Notes under the pieces: generated by a model
Databases searched by the model: none
The model's input: only the letters and a program-made list of their open reading frames with translations
Told to the model about the DNA's origin: nothing
Translations under genes and position numbers: made by a program
Part shown: positions 1 to 8,292 of the stretch, in pieces
Layout of the letters: each line of letters opens with the position of its first letter
Numbering within the stretch: position 1 is the first letter of the stretch
Assembly: GCF_002909485.1 (NCBI RefSeq)
Contig: NZ_PPXG01000002.1
Location: 186,001 to 250,000, forward strand
DNA: 64,000 nt
DNA from: Stutzerimonas stutzeri
GTDB lineage: Bacteria > Pseudomonadota > Gammaproteobacteria > Pseudomonadales > Pseudomonadaceae
Direction: 5' to 3'

Positions 1-408
1 AGTCTGATCAACGAATTCAAGGCGTTTGCCGTGCGGGGAAATGTCGTCGACATGGCCGTGGGAATCGTCATCGGCGCTGCGTTCGGCAAGATCGTCTCGT
101 CGTTCGTCGATGGCGTGATCATGCCTCCACTGGGCTTGCTCATTGGTGGCGTGGACTTTTCCGATCTGGCAATAGTGCTCAAGGATGCGGTAGGTGATGC
201 GCCGGCGGTGCTACTTCGCTATGGGTCGTTCATTCAAACGGTGGTGGACTTCCTGATCATTGCCTTCGCCATCTTCATGGCGATCAAAGCCATCAATCAT
301 CTGAAGCGCAAGGAGGCAGAAGCGCCATCCGCACCGCCTGCGCCTTCTAAGGAAGAGCTGCTGCTGACCGAGATTCGGGACTTGCTCAGGGAGCAGAAGA
401 GTAACTGA
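1..408 (+). CDS. mscL: Large-conductance mechanosensitive channel MscL (start codon just outside window)
   Basis: Homopentameric inner-membrane channel that opens under membrane tension and releases solutes during osmotic downshock. The reading frame is open from base 1 and reads [20 protein letters not shown], which matches the MscL N-terminus from residue 2, so only the start codon appears to be missing. The first transmembrane helix (about residues 14-42, with the glycine-rich pore stretch [12 protein letters not shown]), a periplasmic loop, the second helix (about 75-95) and a charged cytoplasmic C-terminal bundle are all present. About 136 aa, the normal length. A perfect hairpin follows the stop codon and the next gene is convergent. 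Confidence 0.95.
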   Translation, partial: SLINEFKAFAVRGNVVDMAVGIVIGAAFGKIVSSFVDGVIMPPLGLLIGGVDFSDLAIVLKDAVGDAPAVLLRYGSFIQTVVDFLIIAFAIFMAIKAINHLKRKEAEAPSAPPAPSKEELLLTEIRDLLREQKSN

Positions 409-436
409 GCGGGCGTTTACTGAGCGTCATGGGGAA

Positions 437-463
437 GTTACCCGGCGACTGGCGCCGGGTAAC
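437..463. terminator. Bidirectional hairpin between mscL and ccpA
   Basis: An 11-bp perfect inverted repeat (437-447 and 453-463, arm GTTACCCGGCG, 5-nt loop) lies between two convergent genes. There is no U-run on either side, so it may work as a weak terminator or an mRNA 3' stabiliser. Confidence 0.5.
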
Positions 464-471
464 AGGAACGA

Positions 472-1500
472 TCACTCAGGCTTTGGAGTGGTCGCTGTGC
501 TGGCAGGAAGGATCGGGTAGTCCACTTGTGGCTGTTCGCCGGTTACGCTGTGCAGGAATGCAGTGATGGCGCTGACTTCATCCTTGTTGAGCTGACGACC
601 CAGTTGGCTGTCGCCCATGATCGCAACCGCTTCTTCAAGCTCCCAGACCTCGCCGCTGTGGAAGTAGGGTGGGGTCAGCGCGACGTTGCGCAACGGTGCG
701 GCGCGGAACACGTATTCGTCGCTTGCCGTGTTGGTTACTGCGAAGCGCCCCTTGTCGCCTACTGGCAGCACCTCGGCTCCTGGCCTCTTGATCACACCGA
801 AGGGGAAGTAACCCTGACCACCGAGGTTTACCCCGTTGTGGCAGGCAGAGCATCCAGCATCCATGAATAACGCCAGGCCTTGTTTCTGCTTGTCGTCCAG
901 CGCCTTGTCCTCACCCTTGAGGAAACGGTCGAACGGCGAGTTTGGCGTAGTCAGCGTGACCTCGAAGGCTTCCAGGGCGTAGGCCATGTTGTCGAAGCTG
1001 ACCGGATCCTTGTCCTTGGGAAAGGCTTTCTTGAACTCGGCGGCGTACGCCGGAATGCTCTTGAGCGTGGAGACGACGCGCTCTGGTGTGCTGTTCATTT
1101 CCACGCTCGCCTGCACCGGGCCTTTGGCCTGCTCCTGCAGGTCCTTGGCACGACCGTCCCAGAACTGCGCGGCGTTGAACACTGCGTTCAGCACGGTGGG
1201 TGAGTTGCGCGGGCCTTTTTGCCAGCCGTGACCGATCGAGGTCGGCACGTTGTCGCTGCCGCCGATGCTCAGGTTGTGGCAAGTGTTGCAGCTGATGACG
1301 TGGCTGCTGGACAGGCGCGGGTCAAACCAGAGTTTGTGACCGAGTACAGCTTGGTCTTCGCTGACCTTCTGGCCGCGGACTTCGGTGACTTTGTCGGGGA
1401 TAGGTTTGAAAATGGCATTGGCTCGTTCGCGCAGTTCATCAGCGTTCGCTGCGCTGGTAAACAGTAGGCTGCTAAGCAATAGGGTGAGGGAAGGGCGCAT
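472..1500 (-). CDS. ccpA: Di-haem cytochrome c peroxidase
   Basis: Periplasmic di-haem peroxidase that reduces hydrogen peroxide to water with electrons from cytochrome c or a cupredoxin. From the chosen start the protein is 342 aa: a signal peptide of about 20 residues ending ANA, a first haem motif CNTCH in the electron-accepting N-terminal domain, and a second CSACH in the C-terminal domain. The conserved peroxidase segments NSPTVLNAVFN and PLRNVALTPPYFHSG are present. An upstream in-frame Met exists at 1551, but the Met at 1500 is preceded by AGGAG at proper spacing and begins the signal peptide, so it is preferred. A perfect Anr/FNR site sits upstream, fitting expression under low oxygen. 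Confidence 0.93.
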   Translation of the reverse strand: MRPSLTLLLSSLLFTSAANADELRERANAIFKPIPDKVTEVRGQKVSEDQAVLGHKLWFDPRLSSSHVISCNTCHNLSIGGSDNVPTSIGHGWQKGPRNSPTVLNAVFNAAQFWDGRAKDLQEQAKGPVQASVEMNSTPERVVSTLKSIPAYAAEFKKAFPKDKDPVSFDNMAYALEAFEVTLTTPNSPFDRFLKGEDKALDDKQKQGLALFMDAGCSACHNGVNLGGQGYFPFGVIKRPGAEVLPVGDKGRFAVTNTASDEYVFRAAPLRNVALTPPYFHSGEVWELEEAVAIMGDSQLGRQLNKDEVSAITAFLHSVTGEQPQVDYPILPASTATTPKPE

Positions 1501-1559
1501 CACGGAAGCTCCTTTTGTGTTGGCTAACGCTAGGAGGCGCTTTTTCGTCAAGTCATCGT

Positions 1560-1573
1560 TTGATCTGTATCAA
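1560..1573. promoter_or_regulatory. Anr/FNR box upstream of ccpA
   Basis: TTGATCTGTATCAA is a perfect match to the Anr/FNR consensus TTGAT-N4-ATCAA. Its centre is about 67 bases upstream of the ccpA start codon, which suits a class II activator site. The divergent asrA-like gene starts 209 bases away on the other side and is a less likely target. Confidence 0.8.
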
Positions 1574-1781
1574 GGTGACGGGGCAGAGCGGGCGCAACTA
1601 ACTGTATCCAGTTGTGTCTCTGCACGACTTCGCTCCAGACGCCGTATTGTTCTGTGAACGATTTCAGGAAGAATGCCCCACCAAGTTGCACGGGCTCGGC
1701 GAGCCTTGCGGCGCGGCCGAGGCAACGCCAGAATGGCGCCATCAATTGTGGCCGCGTGCGCCACCCCAGCAAGGATTCCCG

Positions 1782-4223
1782 ATGCCTGAACCTGTCGCTG
1801 CCGGCTTGCGCCTGGCACCCGATGCGCTGACCCGTCCCTTCGAGCCCAGCCAATTCAATTTCAAGACCACCGCCGAACTGGAGCCTTTTCTCGGTGTGCT
1901 CGGCCAGGAACGCGCGGTCGAGGCGTTGCAGTTCGGCGTGGCAATGCCACGCCCCGGTTATAACGTGTATGTGATGGGCGAGCCGGGCACCGGACGCTTC
2001 TCCTTCGTTCGCCGCTACCTCAGGGCTGAAGGCAAGCGACTGGATACGCCGTCGGACTGGGTTTACGTCAATAACTTCGACGAGCCCCGCGAACCGCGAG
2101 TGCTGGAGTTGCCCAACGGTGGCGCGGCGACGTTCATCGCCGATATCAACCAGTTGATCGACAATCTTCTGGCGACCTTTCCGGCGGTATTCGAGCATCC
2201 CAGCTTTCAGCAGAAGAAGAGTGCCATCGACCGCGGCTTCAACCAGCGATACGACAGGGCGTTGGACGTGATCGAGAAGCTCGCGCTGGAAAAGGAGATT
2301 GCCCTTTACCGCGACAGCAACAACATCGCCTTCACTCCTATGAAGGAGGGCAAAGCGCTCGACGAGACCGAATTTGCCCAGCTGCCTGAAGCCGAGCGAG
2401 AGCGCTATCACGAAGACATTTCGGCACTGGAAGTACGCCTGAACGAGGAGCTGGCGAGCCTGCCGCAGTGGAAGCGGGAGTCGACCAACCAGCTGCGCCA
2501 GCTGAACGATGAGACCATTAGCCAGGCATTGCAGCCGCTGCTGGCGCCCCTGTCGGAAAAGTATGCCGAGAACGCCGGCATCGAGGCCTATTTGCAGGCA
2601 GTGCAGGTCAATCTGCTGAAGACAGTCGTTGAGCAGTTGGTGGATGAAAACCGCCCGGAAGCGCAGAACCGCGTGCTGCTCGAAGAGCAGTACAGCCCGA
2701 GCCTGGTAGTCGGTCATCCGCTCGACGGCGGGGCGCCGGTGGTGTTCGAACCGCATCCGACCTATGACAACCTGTTCGGTCGCATCGAATACAACACGGA
2801 TCAGGGCGCGCTCTATACCAGTTACCGACAGCTGCGACCGGGCGCGCTGCACCGCGCCAATGGTGGTTTCCTCATGCTGGAGGCGGAGAAGCTGCTCAGT
2901 GAGCCTTTCGTCTGGGAGGCGCTCAAGCGTGCCCTGCAGTCGCGCAAGCTGAAGATGGAATCCCCGCTGGCCGAATTGGGGCGGCTGGCCACCGTGACGC
3001 TGACACCACAGGTAATTCCGCTGCATGTGAAGGTGATCATCATCGGCTCGCGTCAGCTCTATTACACGCTGCAGGACCTGGATCCGGATTTTCAGGAGAT
3101 GTTCCGCGTACTGGTGGACTTCGACGAGGACATCCCGCTGGCCGAGGACAGCCTCGAACAGTTCGCCCAACTAATGAAGACCCGTACTTCGGAAGAGGGC
3201 ATGGCGCCGCTTACTGCTGCAGCCGTAGCGCGCCTGGCTACCTACAGCGCGCGTCTGGCCGAGCATCAGGGGCGTTTGTCCGCACGCATCGGCGATTTGT
3301 TTCAACTGGTCAGCGAAGCCGATTTCATCCGCCAGCTGGCCAAGGATGAAGTAACCGATGTCGGTCACATCGAGCGTGCGCTCAAGGCCAAGGCCACCCG
3401 CACTGGTCGCGTCTCGGCGCGGATTCTCGAAGACATCCTCGCCGGCGTTATTCTGATCGACAGCGAAGGTGCTGCCATCGGCAAGTGCAATGGGCTGACC
3501 GTGCTAGAGGTTGGCGACTCGGCATTCGGTATGCCGGCCCGCATCTCTGCCACCGTTTATCCCGGCGGCTCGGGGATTGTCGATATCGAGCGCGAGGTTA
3601 ACCTCGGTCAGCCAATTCACTCCAAAGGGGTGATGATTCTCACTGGCTATCTGGGCAGCCGTTATGCCCAGGAGTTTCCGCTGGAAATATCGGCAAGCAT
3701 CGCGTTGGAGCAGTCCTATGGCTATGTCGACGGCGATAGCGCGTCACTCGGCGAGTGCTGCGCGCTGATCTCAGGTCTATCGCGTACGCCGCTCAAACAG
3801 TGCTTCGCCATCACCGGCTCGATCAACCAGTTTGGTGAAGTTCAGGCGGTCGGCGGCGTGAACGAGAAGATCGAGGGTTTCTTCCGTCTTTGCGAAGCGC
3901 GCGGACTGACAGGCGAGCAAGGGGTGATCATCCCGTTCGCCAATGTCACTACGCTGATGCTCGACGAGCGCGTGCTGGATGCGGTTCGTCAGCAGCGCTT
4001 CCACGTTTATGCCGTAAGGCAGGTAGATGAGGCGCTGTCGCTCTTGGTGGGCGAGGATGTGGGCGCGGCCGATGAGCAGGGACATTTCCCCAAGGGAAGC
4101 GTCAACGCCAGGGTGGTTGAGCGCTTGCGTGACATTGCCGAAATCGAGCTGGAAGAGGAAGGCAAGGGCGAGGCTGCAGATTCAACTGAGCAACAAGCGG
4201 CCAAGTCGGACGAAGATAACTAG
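1782..4223 (+). CDS. asrA: AsrA/LonB-type ATP-dependent protease
   Basis: Cytoplasmic AAA+ serine protease of the LonB-like branch (S16), resembling P. aeruginosa AsrA, which is linked to the heat-shock-like response to aminoglycosides. The 813-aa protein has a P-loop near residues 64-74 reading GEPGTGRF, where Arg replaces the usual Walker A Lys. A long helical insertion (about 125-270) and a second AAA segment with ANGGFLMLEA follow. The C-terminal protease domain has the dyad Ser653 (in DGDSAS) and Lys696 (in VNEKIEG), 43 residues apart as in classical Lon. The frame is open back to 1614, but AAGGA six bases before the ATG at 1782 and family similarity from there favour this start. The C-terminus is acidic. 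Confidence 0.88.
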   Translation: MPEPVAAGLRLAPDALTRPFEPSQFNFKTTAELEPFLGVLGQERAVEALQFGVAMPRPGYNVYVMGEPGTGRFSFVRRYLRAEGKRLDTPSDWVYVNNFDEPREPRVLELPNGGAATFIADINQLIDNLLATFPAVFEHPSFQQKKSAIDRGFNQRYDRALDVIEKLALEKEIALYRDSNNIAFTPMKEGKALDETEFAQLPEAERERYHEDISALEVRLNEELASLPQWKRESTNQLRQLNDETISQALQPLLAPLSEKYAENAGIEAYLQAVQVNLLKTVVEQLVDENRPEAQNRVLLEEQYSPSLVVGHPLDGGAPVVFEPHPTYDNLFGRIEYNTDQGALYTSYRQLRPGALHRANGGFLMLEAEKLLSEPFVWEALKRALQSRKLKMESPLAELGRLATVTLTPQVIPLHVKVIIIGSRQLYYTLQDLDPDFQEMFRVLVDFDEDIPLAEDSLEQFAQLMKTRTSEEGMAPLTAAAVARLATYSARLAEHQGRLSARIGDLFQLVSEADFIRQLAKDEVTDVGHIERALKAKATRTGRVSARILEDILAGVILIDSEGAAIGKCNGLTVLEVGDSAFGMPARISATVYPGGSGIVDIEREVNLGQPIHSKGVMILTGYLGSRYAQEFPLEISASIALEQSYGYVDGDSASLGECCALISGLSRTPLKQCFAITGSINQFGEVQAVGGVNEKIEGFFRLCEARGLTGEQGVIIPFANVTTLMLDERVLDAVRQQRFHVYAVRQVDEALSLLVGEDVGAADEQGHFPKGSVNARVVERLRDIAEIELEEEGKGEAADSTEQQAAKSDEDN

Positions 4224-4290
4224 GCCTCACCGCTGTACGGTTTTTGAACGGAACGATAGCGCGCGCGGCGGGTCTGCAGTGGAGGAGGGC

Positions 4291-4344
4291 ATCCACCCTT
4301 CATCCACAGGATTATCCACAGCTTCAGGGGATAAACAGGCTCTC
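4291..4344. other. Cluster of DnaA-box-like sequences
   Basis: A perfect DnaA 9-mer TTATCCACA lies at 4312-4320. A one-mismatch copy TCATCCACA is at 4300-4308, a weaker CATCCAC is near 4291, and an inverted TTATCCCC-like copy (ggggataa) is near 4327-4334. A second perfect 9-mer is at 4804-4812, on the other side of the small gene at 4399-4734. No dnaA, gidA or rpmH is nearby, so this is not an obvious oriC. Confidence 0.5.
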
Positions 4345-4398
4345 GCGCTACATCCGTGAAGGATGTTCCCGCGTCGGCCCGACGCGAGGATCGCCACT

Positions 4399-4734
4399 AT
4401 GTCGCACAATCTTTGTCTGAATCGCCAGTGCCTGGGCCTGGTTACCCGAATCGAATGCGCCATACGCCCTCTTGCCGGCGGCAACGGGCTGTGGACGCTG
4501 CTCTGCGCGGCTGGTCTGGCAGACGGGCAACCGACTGCAATCAAGGTCCAGGGCCCATTCCACGGGCCTGCAATGGCCGAATCGGTGCTTGCCGCAATCG
4601 CCGATAACCTAATTGGCCAGGGCTACTGCGAGTCGGACGCCCCTTCGATCTGGCAACTGCACATGCAAGCCGAATTGCGCCGAGTTAACGCCAATCAGGC
4701 GCGTTTTCTACGCGGCTGGGAGTCGCGACCCTAA
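4399..4734 (+). CDS. Small conserved-looking hypothetical protein, 111 aa
   Basis: I do not recognise a family. The ATG at 4399 has GAGGA eight bases upstream and is preferred to the in-frame ATG at 4363. The protein is soluble-looking, with no signal peptide or membrane segment. Four cysteines fall in the first 40 residues (about C6, C11, C20 and C37), and a middle part rich in Gly/Ala (LWTLLCAAGLADGQ) precedes a helical C-terminus. It lies alone between the asrA-like gene and yqhA, flanked on both sides by DnaA-box-like sequences. The coding call rests on codon pattern and ribosome-binding site. Confidence 0.6.
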   Translation: MSHNLCLNRQCLGLVTRIECAIRPLAGGNGLWTLLCAAGLADGQPTAIKVQGPFHGPAMAESVLAAIADNLIGQGYCESDAPSIWQLHMQAELRRVNANQARFLRGWESRP

Positions 4735-4803
4735 GTCCGCTCCGCACACACCTGGTGCTGGCTGACAGGCTCGTTCTTTCTTTTGCCTGCGCCAGCCGGA
4801 TTT

Positions 4804-4812
4804 TTATCCACA
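4804..4812 (+). other. Perfect DnaA box
   Basis: TTATCCACA exactly matches the consensus DnaA 9-mer. It lies 27 bases upstream of the -35 element of the yqhA promoter and about 490 bases from the perfect box at 4312. Confidence 0.5.
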
Positions 4813-4838
4813 TGCGGAATGTGCACCGTTGGCTTGTC

Positions 4839-4867
4839 TTGGTGCGCTCGGTACGGCTGCGTATACT
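4839..4867 (+). promoter_or_regulatory. Sigma70-type promoter for yqhA
   Basis: TTGGTG (4839-4844) and TATACT (4862-4867) are separated by 17 bases and lie 31 bases before the yqhA start codon. Confidence 0.55.
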
Positions 4868-4898
4868 CGCGCGTCTTCATTTCCCACTGTGAGACCTC

Positions 4899-5387
4899 AT
4901 GGAGCGCATTCTCGAAAATGCCATGTACGCCGCTCGCTGGCTGCTGGCCCCCATCTACTTCGGTCTGGCATTTGCGCTGCTGGCGCTGGCAATCAAGTTC
5001 TTTCAGGAGGTCTTCCACATCCTCCCGATGATCTTGTCGATCAGCGAAGCGGATCTGGTGCTGACGTTGCTGTCGCTGATCGATATGGCGCTGGTCGGCG
5101 GTCTGTTGGTGATGGTCATGATCTCCGGCTACGAGAACTTCGTTTCGCAGCTGGACGTGGACGAGGGCAAGGAGAAGTTGGACTGGCTTGGCAAGATGGA
5201 TTCCAGTTCGCTAAAGCTCAAGGTCGCGGCTTCGATCGTGGCGATTTCGTCGATTCATCTGCTGCGTATGTTCATGGATGTGCAGCAGATCGAGAGTGAA
5301 AAACTGATGTGGTATGTGATCATCCACCTGACGTTCGTGGTATCGGCCTTCGCCATGGGCTACATGGATAAAATCACCAAACACTGA
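4899..5387 (+). CDS. yqhA: UPF0114 / YqhA family membrane protein
   Basis: Inner-membrane protein of unknown function in the YqhA (UPF0114) family. The 162-aa sequence has hydrophobic segments at about residues 15-40, 50-75, 105-125 and 135-155, and the family-typical [20 protein letters not shown] start and [12 protein letters not shown] loop. It appears monocistronic, with its own promoter. The start is supported by the family N-terminus rather than by a strong ribosome-binding site. Confidence 0.9.
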   Translation: MERILENAMYAARWLLAPIYFGLAFALLALAIKFFQEVFHILPMILSISEADLVLTLLSLIDMALVGGLLVMVMISGYENFVSQLDVDEGKEKLDWLGKMDSSSLKLKVAASIVAISSIHLLRMFMDVQQIESEKLMWYVIIHLTFVVSAFAMGYMDKITKH

Positions 5388-5502
5388 TTGCCGGCACCCT
5401 GCCGTCGCGGGCAGGCGGAAGTCCCTGTGGTATCTGATAAAAAGCTCTACAGAATTATTATTTTGTCGAATATTCTGTAGCGGTTTTTCACGGGGATTCG
5501 CC

Positions 5503-5808
5503 ATGTACCTTCAGGACCTTGCGACTCATGCCGTCGCCGGACGCGTCGACGCTCTGGAGCTGATTTCACTCGAGGGTGGGATCTACCTTCTCGACATCTA
5601 TCTTCAAGGCCAGCGGCACAGTTTGACTGATGATCGCGGGAAGGTCTGGCACCTGCGTTCGGTGGAGCATGCCCGCGACATCTTGCGGGAATTGCCCGAA
5701 CTGCCGTTCCACCTCGTGCAGCAATCGCCCTACGACGAAATGTGCGGTTTGGCCGAGGGCGTTCGCGAACCGCTGCGTGTGCCGCTTGGTATGCGGTCTC
5801 AGTGGTGA
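5503..5808 (+). CDS. DUF6482 family protein
   Basis: Small soluble protein (101 aa) of the DUF6482 type found in Pseudomonas; function unknown. The sequence is beta-rich in the first half (LISLEGGIYLLDIYL) and helical afterwards (SVEHARDILREL), ending in a short basic tail. Its ATG follows GGGGAT at good spacing. It is 49 bases upstream of the photolyase gene on the same strand, so the two may be cotranscribed with the DUF2256 gene. Confidence 0.7.
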   Translation: MYLQDLATHAVAGRVDALELISLEGGIYLLDIYLQGQRHSLTDDRGKVWHLRSVEHARDILRELPELPFHLVQQSPYDEMCGLAEGVREPLRVPLGMRSQW

Positions 5809-5857
5809 GATCTCGCCGCTGTTGTGTCCTGCCCTGCTGGTGTGAGGAGGGCTGGTG

Positions 5858-7393
5858 ATGAGCATCACCGCGCTACGGTTGGTGCTCGGCGATCAGCTGA
5901 GCTTCGATCTGTCTGTCCTGGATGGGCTGGACCCGGTTCATGATCGGGTTTTGCTTGCTGAAGTGGCCGATGAGGCCAACCATGTGCCGCACCATCCGCA
6001 GAAGATTGCCTTTATCTTCAGTGCGATGCGCCACTTCGCCCAGGCCCTGCGCGAGCGCGGTGTGGCCGTGGACTATGTGGCGCTCGATGACCCTGCCAAC
6101 AGTGGTTCGCTAGCCGGAGAGCTGGCGCGCTTTGCCGCAAAGTATCGACCCGCCGATATCCACGTCACCGAAGCTGGCGACTGGCGAGTCGAGCAGGCGC
6201 TGAAAAGCAGTGGCCTGCCGATCACATGGCACGCCGATCAGCGCTTTCTCTGTTCGCGGGCCCAGTTCGCTTGCTGGGCGAGCGGTAAAAAGCAGCTGCG
6301 AATGGAGTTCTTCTACCGCGAGATGCGACTCCGAGCAGGTCTTCTGCTGGATCTGGATGGGGCGCCGGAAGGTGGAGTCTGGAATCTCGATGCCGACAAC
6401 CGCAAGCCTCTGCCGCGAGGACTACACGGCCCGATCACGTTGCGCTTCGTCGCTGACGACATCACGCGCGATGTGCTGGAGCTGGTCGAGGCGCGCTTCG
6501 CCCATCACTACGGTAGCCTGGAGAGGTTCGATTACCCGGTGACCCACGCCGAAGCCGAGCAACTCTGGCAGCACTTTCTGGATTTCGGCCTGGCGGCTTT
6601 CGGTGACTATCAGGACGCCATGGCGAGCGGCGAACCGTTCCTGTTTCATGCGCGTATCGGTGCGGCGCTCAATGTTGGCCTGCTTGACGTACGGCGACTG
6701 TGTGGGGACGTGGAGACAGCCTATCGGCAAGGGCGCGTCGCATTGAATGCCGCGGAAGGTTTCATTCGCCAACTGATCGGCTGGCGTGAGTATGTGCGTG
6801 GCATCTACTGGTTGCAGATGCCCGATTACGCCCGGCGCAACGCATTCGGTAACACCAGGCCGCTGCCGGAGTTCTACTGGACTGGTCAGACACGTATGAA
6901 CTGTATGCGCCAGGTCATAGGGCAGACGCTGGACCATGCCTATGCTCACCATATCCAGCGGCTGATGGTGACAGGCAATTTCGCGCTACTGGCAGGCATC
7001 GCTCCACCGGCGTTGTGCGACTGGTATCTGGCGGTGTACATGGACGCATTCGACTGGGTAGAGCTGCCGAATGTGCTTGGCATGGTGCTGCACGCCGACG
7101 GTGGCTATCTCGGCTCCAAGCCTTACTGTGCCAGCGGCCAGTACATCAAGCGCATGTCCGACTACTGTCACGGCTGCGCCTACAAGGTGGGTGAGAGTAC
7201 GACGGACGATGCCTGTCCTTTCAATGCCCTTTATTGGCACTTTCTTATGCGTCACCGCGAGCGGCTGCAAAGTAATCCTCGAATGACGATGATCTACCGC
7301 AACCTCGCACGTATGGACGAGAGCAAGCGGGAGGGAGTATGGCGGCGCGGCGAGGCATTGTTGGAGCGTCTGGATGCTGGTGACGCGTTGTGA
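5858..7393 (+). CDS. Iron-sulfur bacterial cryptochrome/photolyase (FeS-BCP)
   Basis: FAD-containing light-driven DNA repair enzyme or photoreceptor of the FeS-BCP group (PhrB of Agrobacterium, CryB of Rhodobacter), which repairs (6-4) photoproducts in the characterised members. The 511-aa protein has an N-terminal Rossmann-type domain (about 1-130) starting [12 protein letters not shown] and a helical FAD domain. The four cluster ligands are visible at C349, C437, C440 and C453, one residue off the PhrB numbering (350/438/441/454). The ATG at 5858 is chosen over a GTG at 5855 because GAGGAGG then lies seven bases upstream. Its TGA stop overlaps the GTG start of the DUF2256 gene. Confidence 0.9.
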   Translation: MSITALRLVLGDQLSFDLSVLDGLDPVHDRVLLAEVADEANHVPHHPQKIAFIFSAMRHFAQALRERGVAVDYVALDDPANSGSLAGELARFAAKYRPADIHVTEAGDWRVEQALKSSGLPITWHADQRFLCSRAQFACWASGKKQLRMEFFYREMRLRAGLLLDLDGAPEGGVWNLDADNRKPLPRGLHGPITLRFVADDITRDVLELVEARFAHHYGSLERFDYPVTHAEAEQLWQHFLDFGLAAFGDYQDAMASGEPFLFHARIGAALNVGLLDVRRLCGDVETAYRQGRVALNAAEGFIRQLIGWREYVRGIYWLQMPDYARRNAFGNTRPLPEFYWTGQTRMNCMRQVIGQTLDHAYAHHIQRLMVTGNFALLAGIAPPALCDWYLAVYMDAFDWVELPNVLGMVLHADGGYLGSKPYCASGQYIKRMSDYCHGCAYKVGESTTDDACPFNALYWHFLMRHRERLQSNPRMTMIYRNLARMDESKREGVWRRGEALLERLDAGDAL

Positions 7394-7554
7394 GACAGAA
7401 AGCTGACCTGCCGGTAAAAAACTGCGTGGTGTGCGGACTACCCTTTACCTGGCGAAAGAAATGGGCACGCTGCTGGGATGAGGTGCGGTATTGCTCTGAA
7501 CGCTGTCGGCGTAACAGGAGCGGGGCGGCCCCTAGGGCGGGTAGCGGCACGTGA
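7390..7554 (+). CDS. DUF2256 zinc-ribbon microprotein
   Basis: A 54-aa protein of the DUF2256 family; role unknown. The sequence contains [19 protein letters not shown] followed by YCSERCRRN. The CVVC and CSERC pairs are spaced as metal ligands, most likely for zinc, and the C-terminus is basic. It starts with GTG at 7390 and shares GTGA with the photolyase stop codon, so translation should be coupled. DUF2256 genes often accompany photolyase/cryptochrome genes, which suggests a maturation or DNA-binding partner, but this is inference. Confidence 0.82.
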   Translation: MRQKADLPVKNCVVCGLPFTWRKKWARCWDEVRYCSERCRRNRSGAAPRAGSGT

Positions 7555-7578
7555 CGGCAGAGCACTGGCTGCCGCCCC

Positions 7579-7615
7579 GGTCGCCGCAGCTGTGCTAGGC
7601 TGGCCGACCTTTTTT
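7579..7615 (+). terminator. Terminator-like hairpin upstream of fklB
   Basis: A stem GGTCG/CGACC, with an inner CAGC/GCTG pairing, runs directly into six Ts at 7610-7615. This is only 16 bases before the fklB start codon. It may terminate the photolyase-DUF2256 transcript or act as an attenuator for fklB. Confidence 0.45.
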
Positions 7616-7631
7616 GCTCTCGGAGCCCGGC

Positions 7632-8249
7632 ATGACCGAACTCAACTTCTCCACTGACGAAACCCGCGTAAGCTACGGCATTGGCCGTCAATTGGGCGAC
7701 CAGTTGCGTGACAACCCTCCGCCTGGTGTCAGCCTTGATGCAGTGATTGCCGGCATTCGCGACGCATTCGCCGGTGTGGCCAGCCAGGTCAGCCCAGAGG
7801 CGCTGAATGCCAGTTTCGCGGTGATTCGCGAGCGCATGCAGGCAGAGGCTCAGCAGAAGGCCGAAGCGGCCGCTGCTGAAGGTCGCGCCTTCCTCGTCGA
7901 AAATGCCAAGCGCGAAGGCGTGGTTGTGCTGCAGTCGGGCCTGCAGTACGAAGTGCTGACTACCGGTGATGGCGCCAAGCCGTCCCGCGAGGATAGTGTA
8001 CGTACGCATTACCACGGCACGCTGATCGACGGCAGTGTGTTCGACAGTTCCTATCAGCGCGGCCAGCCAGCCGAGTTTCCGGTTGGCGGTGTAATTGCGG
8101 GTTGGACCGAGGCACTCCAGCTGATGAACGCCGGCAGTAAGTGGCGGCTGTATGTGCCGAGCGAATTGGCCTACGGCGCCCAGGGCGTAGGCAGCATCCC
8201 GCCGCACAGCACGCTGGTGTTCGACGTCGAGTTGCTGGACGTGCTCTAA
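7632..8249 (+). CDS. fklB: FKBP-type peptidyl-prolyl isomerase FklB
   Basis: Peptidyl-prolyl cis-trans isomerase of the FKBP22/Mip-like group. The 205-aa protein has an N-terminal helical dimerisation domain (about 1-95, with a long charged helix ERMQAEAQQKAEAAAAEG) and a C-terminal FKBP domain from about residue 110. Conserved FKBP elements include VRTHYHGTLIDGSVFDSS, PVGGVIAGWTEAL and PSELAYGAQGVG. There is no clear signal peptide, so it is probably cytoplasmic. The frame is open upstream to 7614, but the ATG at 7632 matches the family start. The P. aeruginosa orthologue (PA4572) lies in the same neighbourhood. Confidence 0.92.
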   Translation: MTELNFSTDETRVSYGIGRQLGDQLRDNPPPGVSLDAVIAGIRDAFAGVASQVSPEALNASFAVIRERMQAEAQQKAEAAAAEGRAFLVENAKREGVVVLQSGLQYEVLTTGDGAKPSREDSVRTHYHGTLIDGSVFDSSYQRGQPAEFPVGGVIAGWTEALQLMNAGSKWRLYVPSELAYGAQGVGSIPPHSTLVFDVELLDVL

Positions 8250-8257
8250 AAGGGCAG

Positions 8258-8284
8258 CAGGCTTCAAGCCACGCCTGAAGCCTG
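8258..8284. terminator. Convergent hairpin between fklB and the PA4570-like gene
   Basis: A 9-bp perfect inverted repeat, CAGGCTTCA (8258-8266) and TGAAGCCTG (8276-8284), lies immediately downstream of fklB and just before the end of the opposing gene. It has no strong U-run. Confidence 0.45.
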
Positions 8285-8292
8285 AAAGCGCC

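Noticed and set aside
1548..3170. A 540-codon open frame on the minus strand opposite the AsrA-like protease
   Set aside because: It is antisense to a well-supported protease, its composition is typical of high-GC shadow frames, and it has no recognisable domain.
4291..4344. The DnaA-box cluster as the chromosomal origin
   Set aside because: No AT-rich unwinding element, and no dnaA, rpmH or gidA neighbours; reported as a DnaA-binding candidate only.
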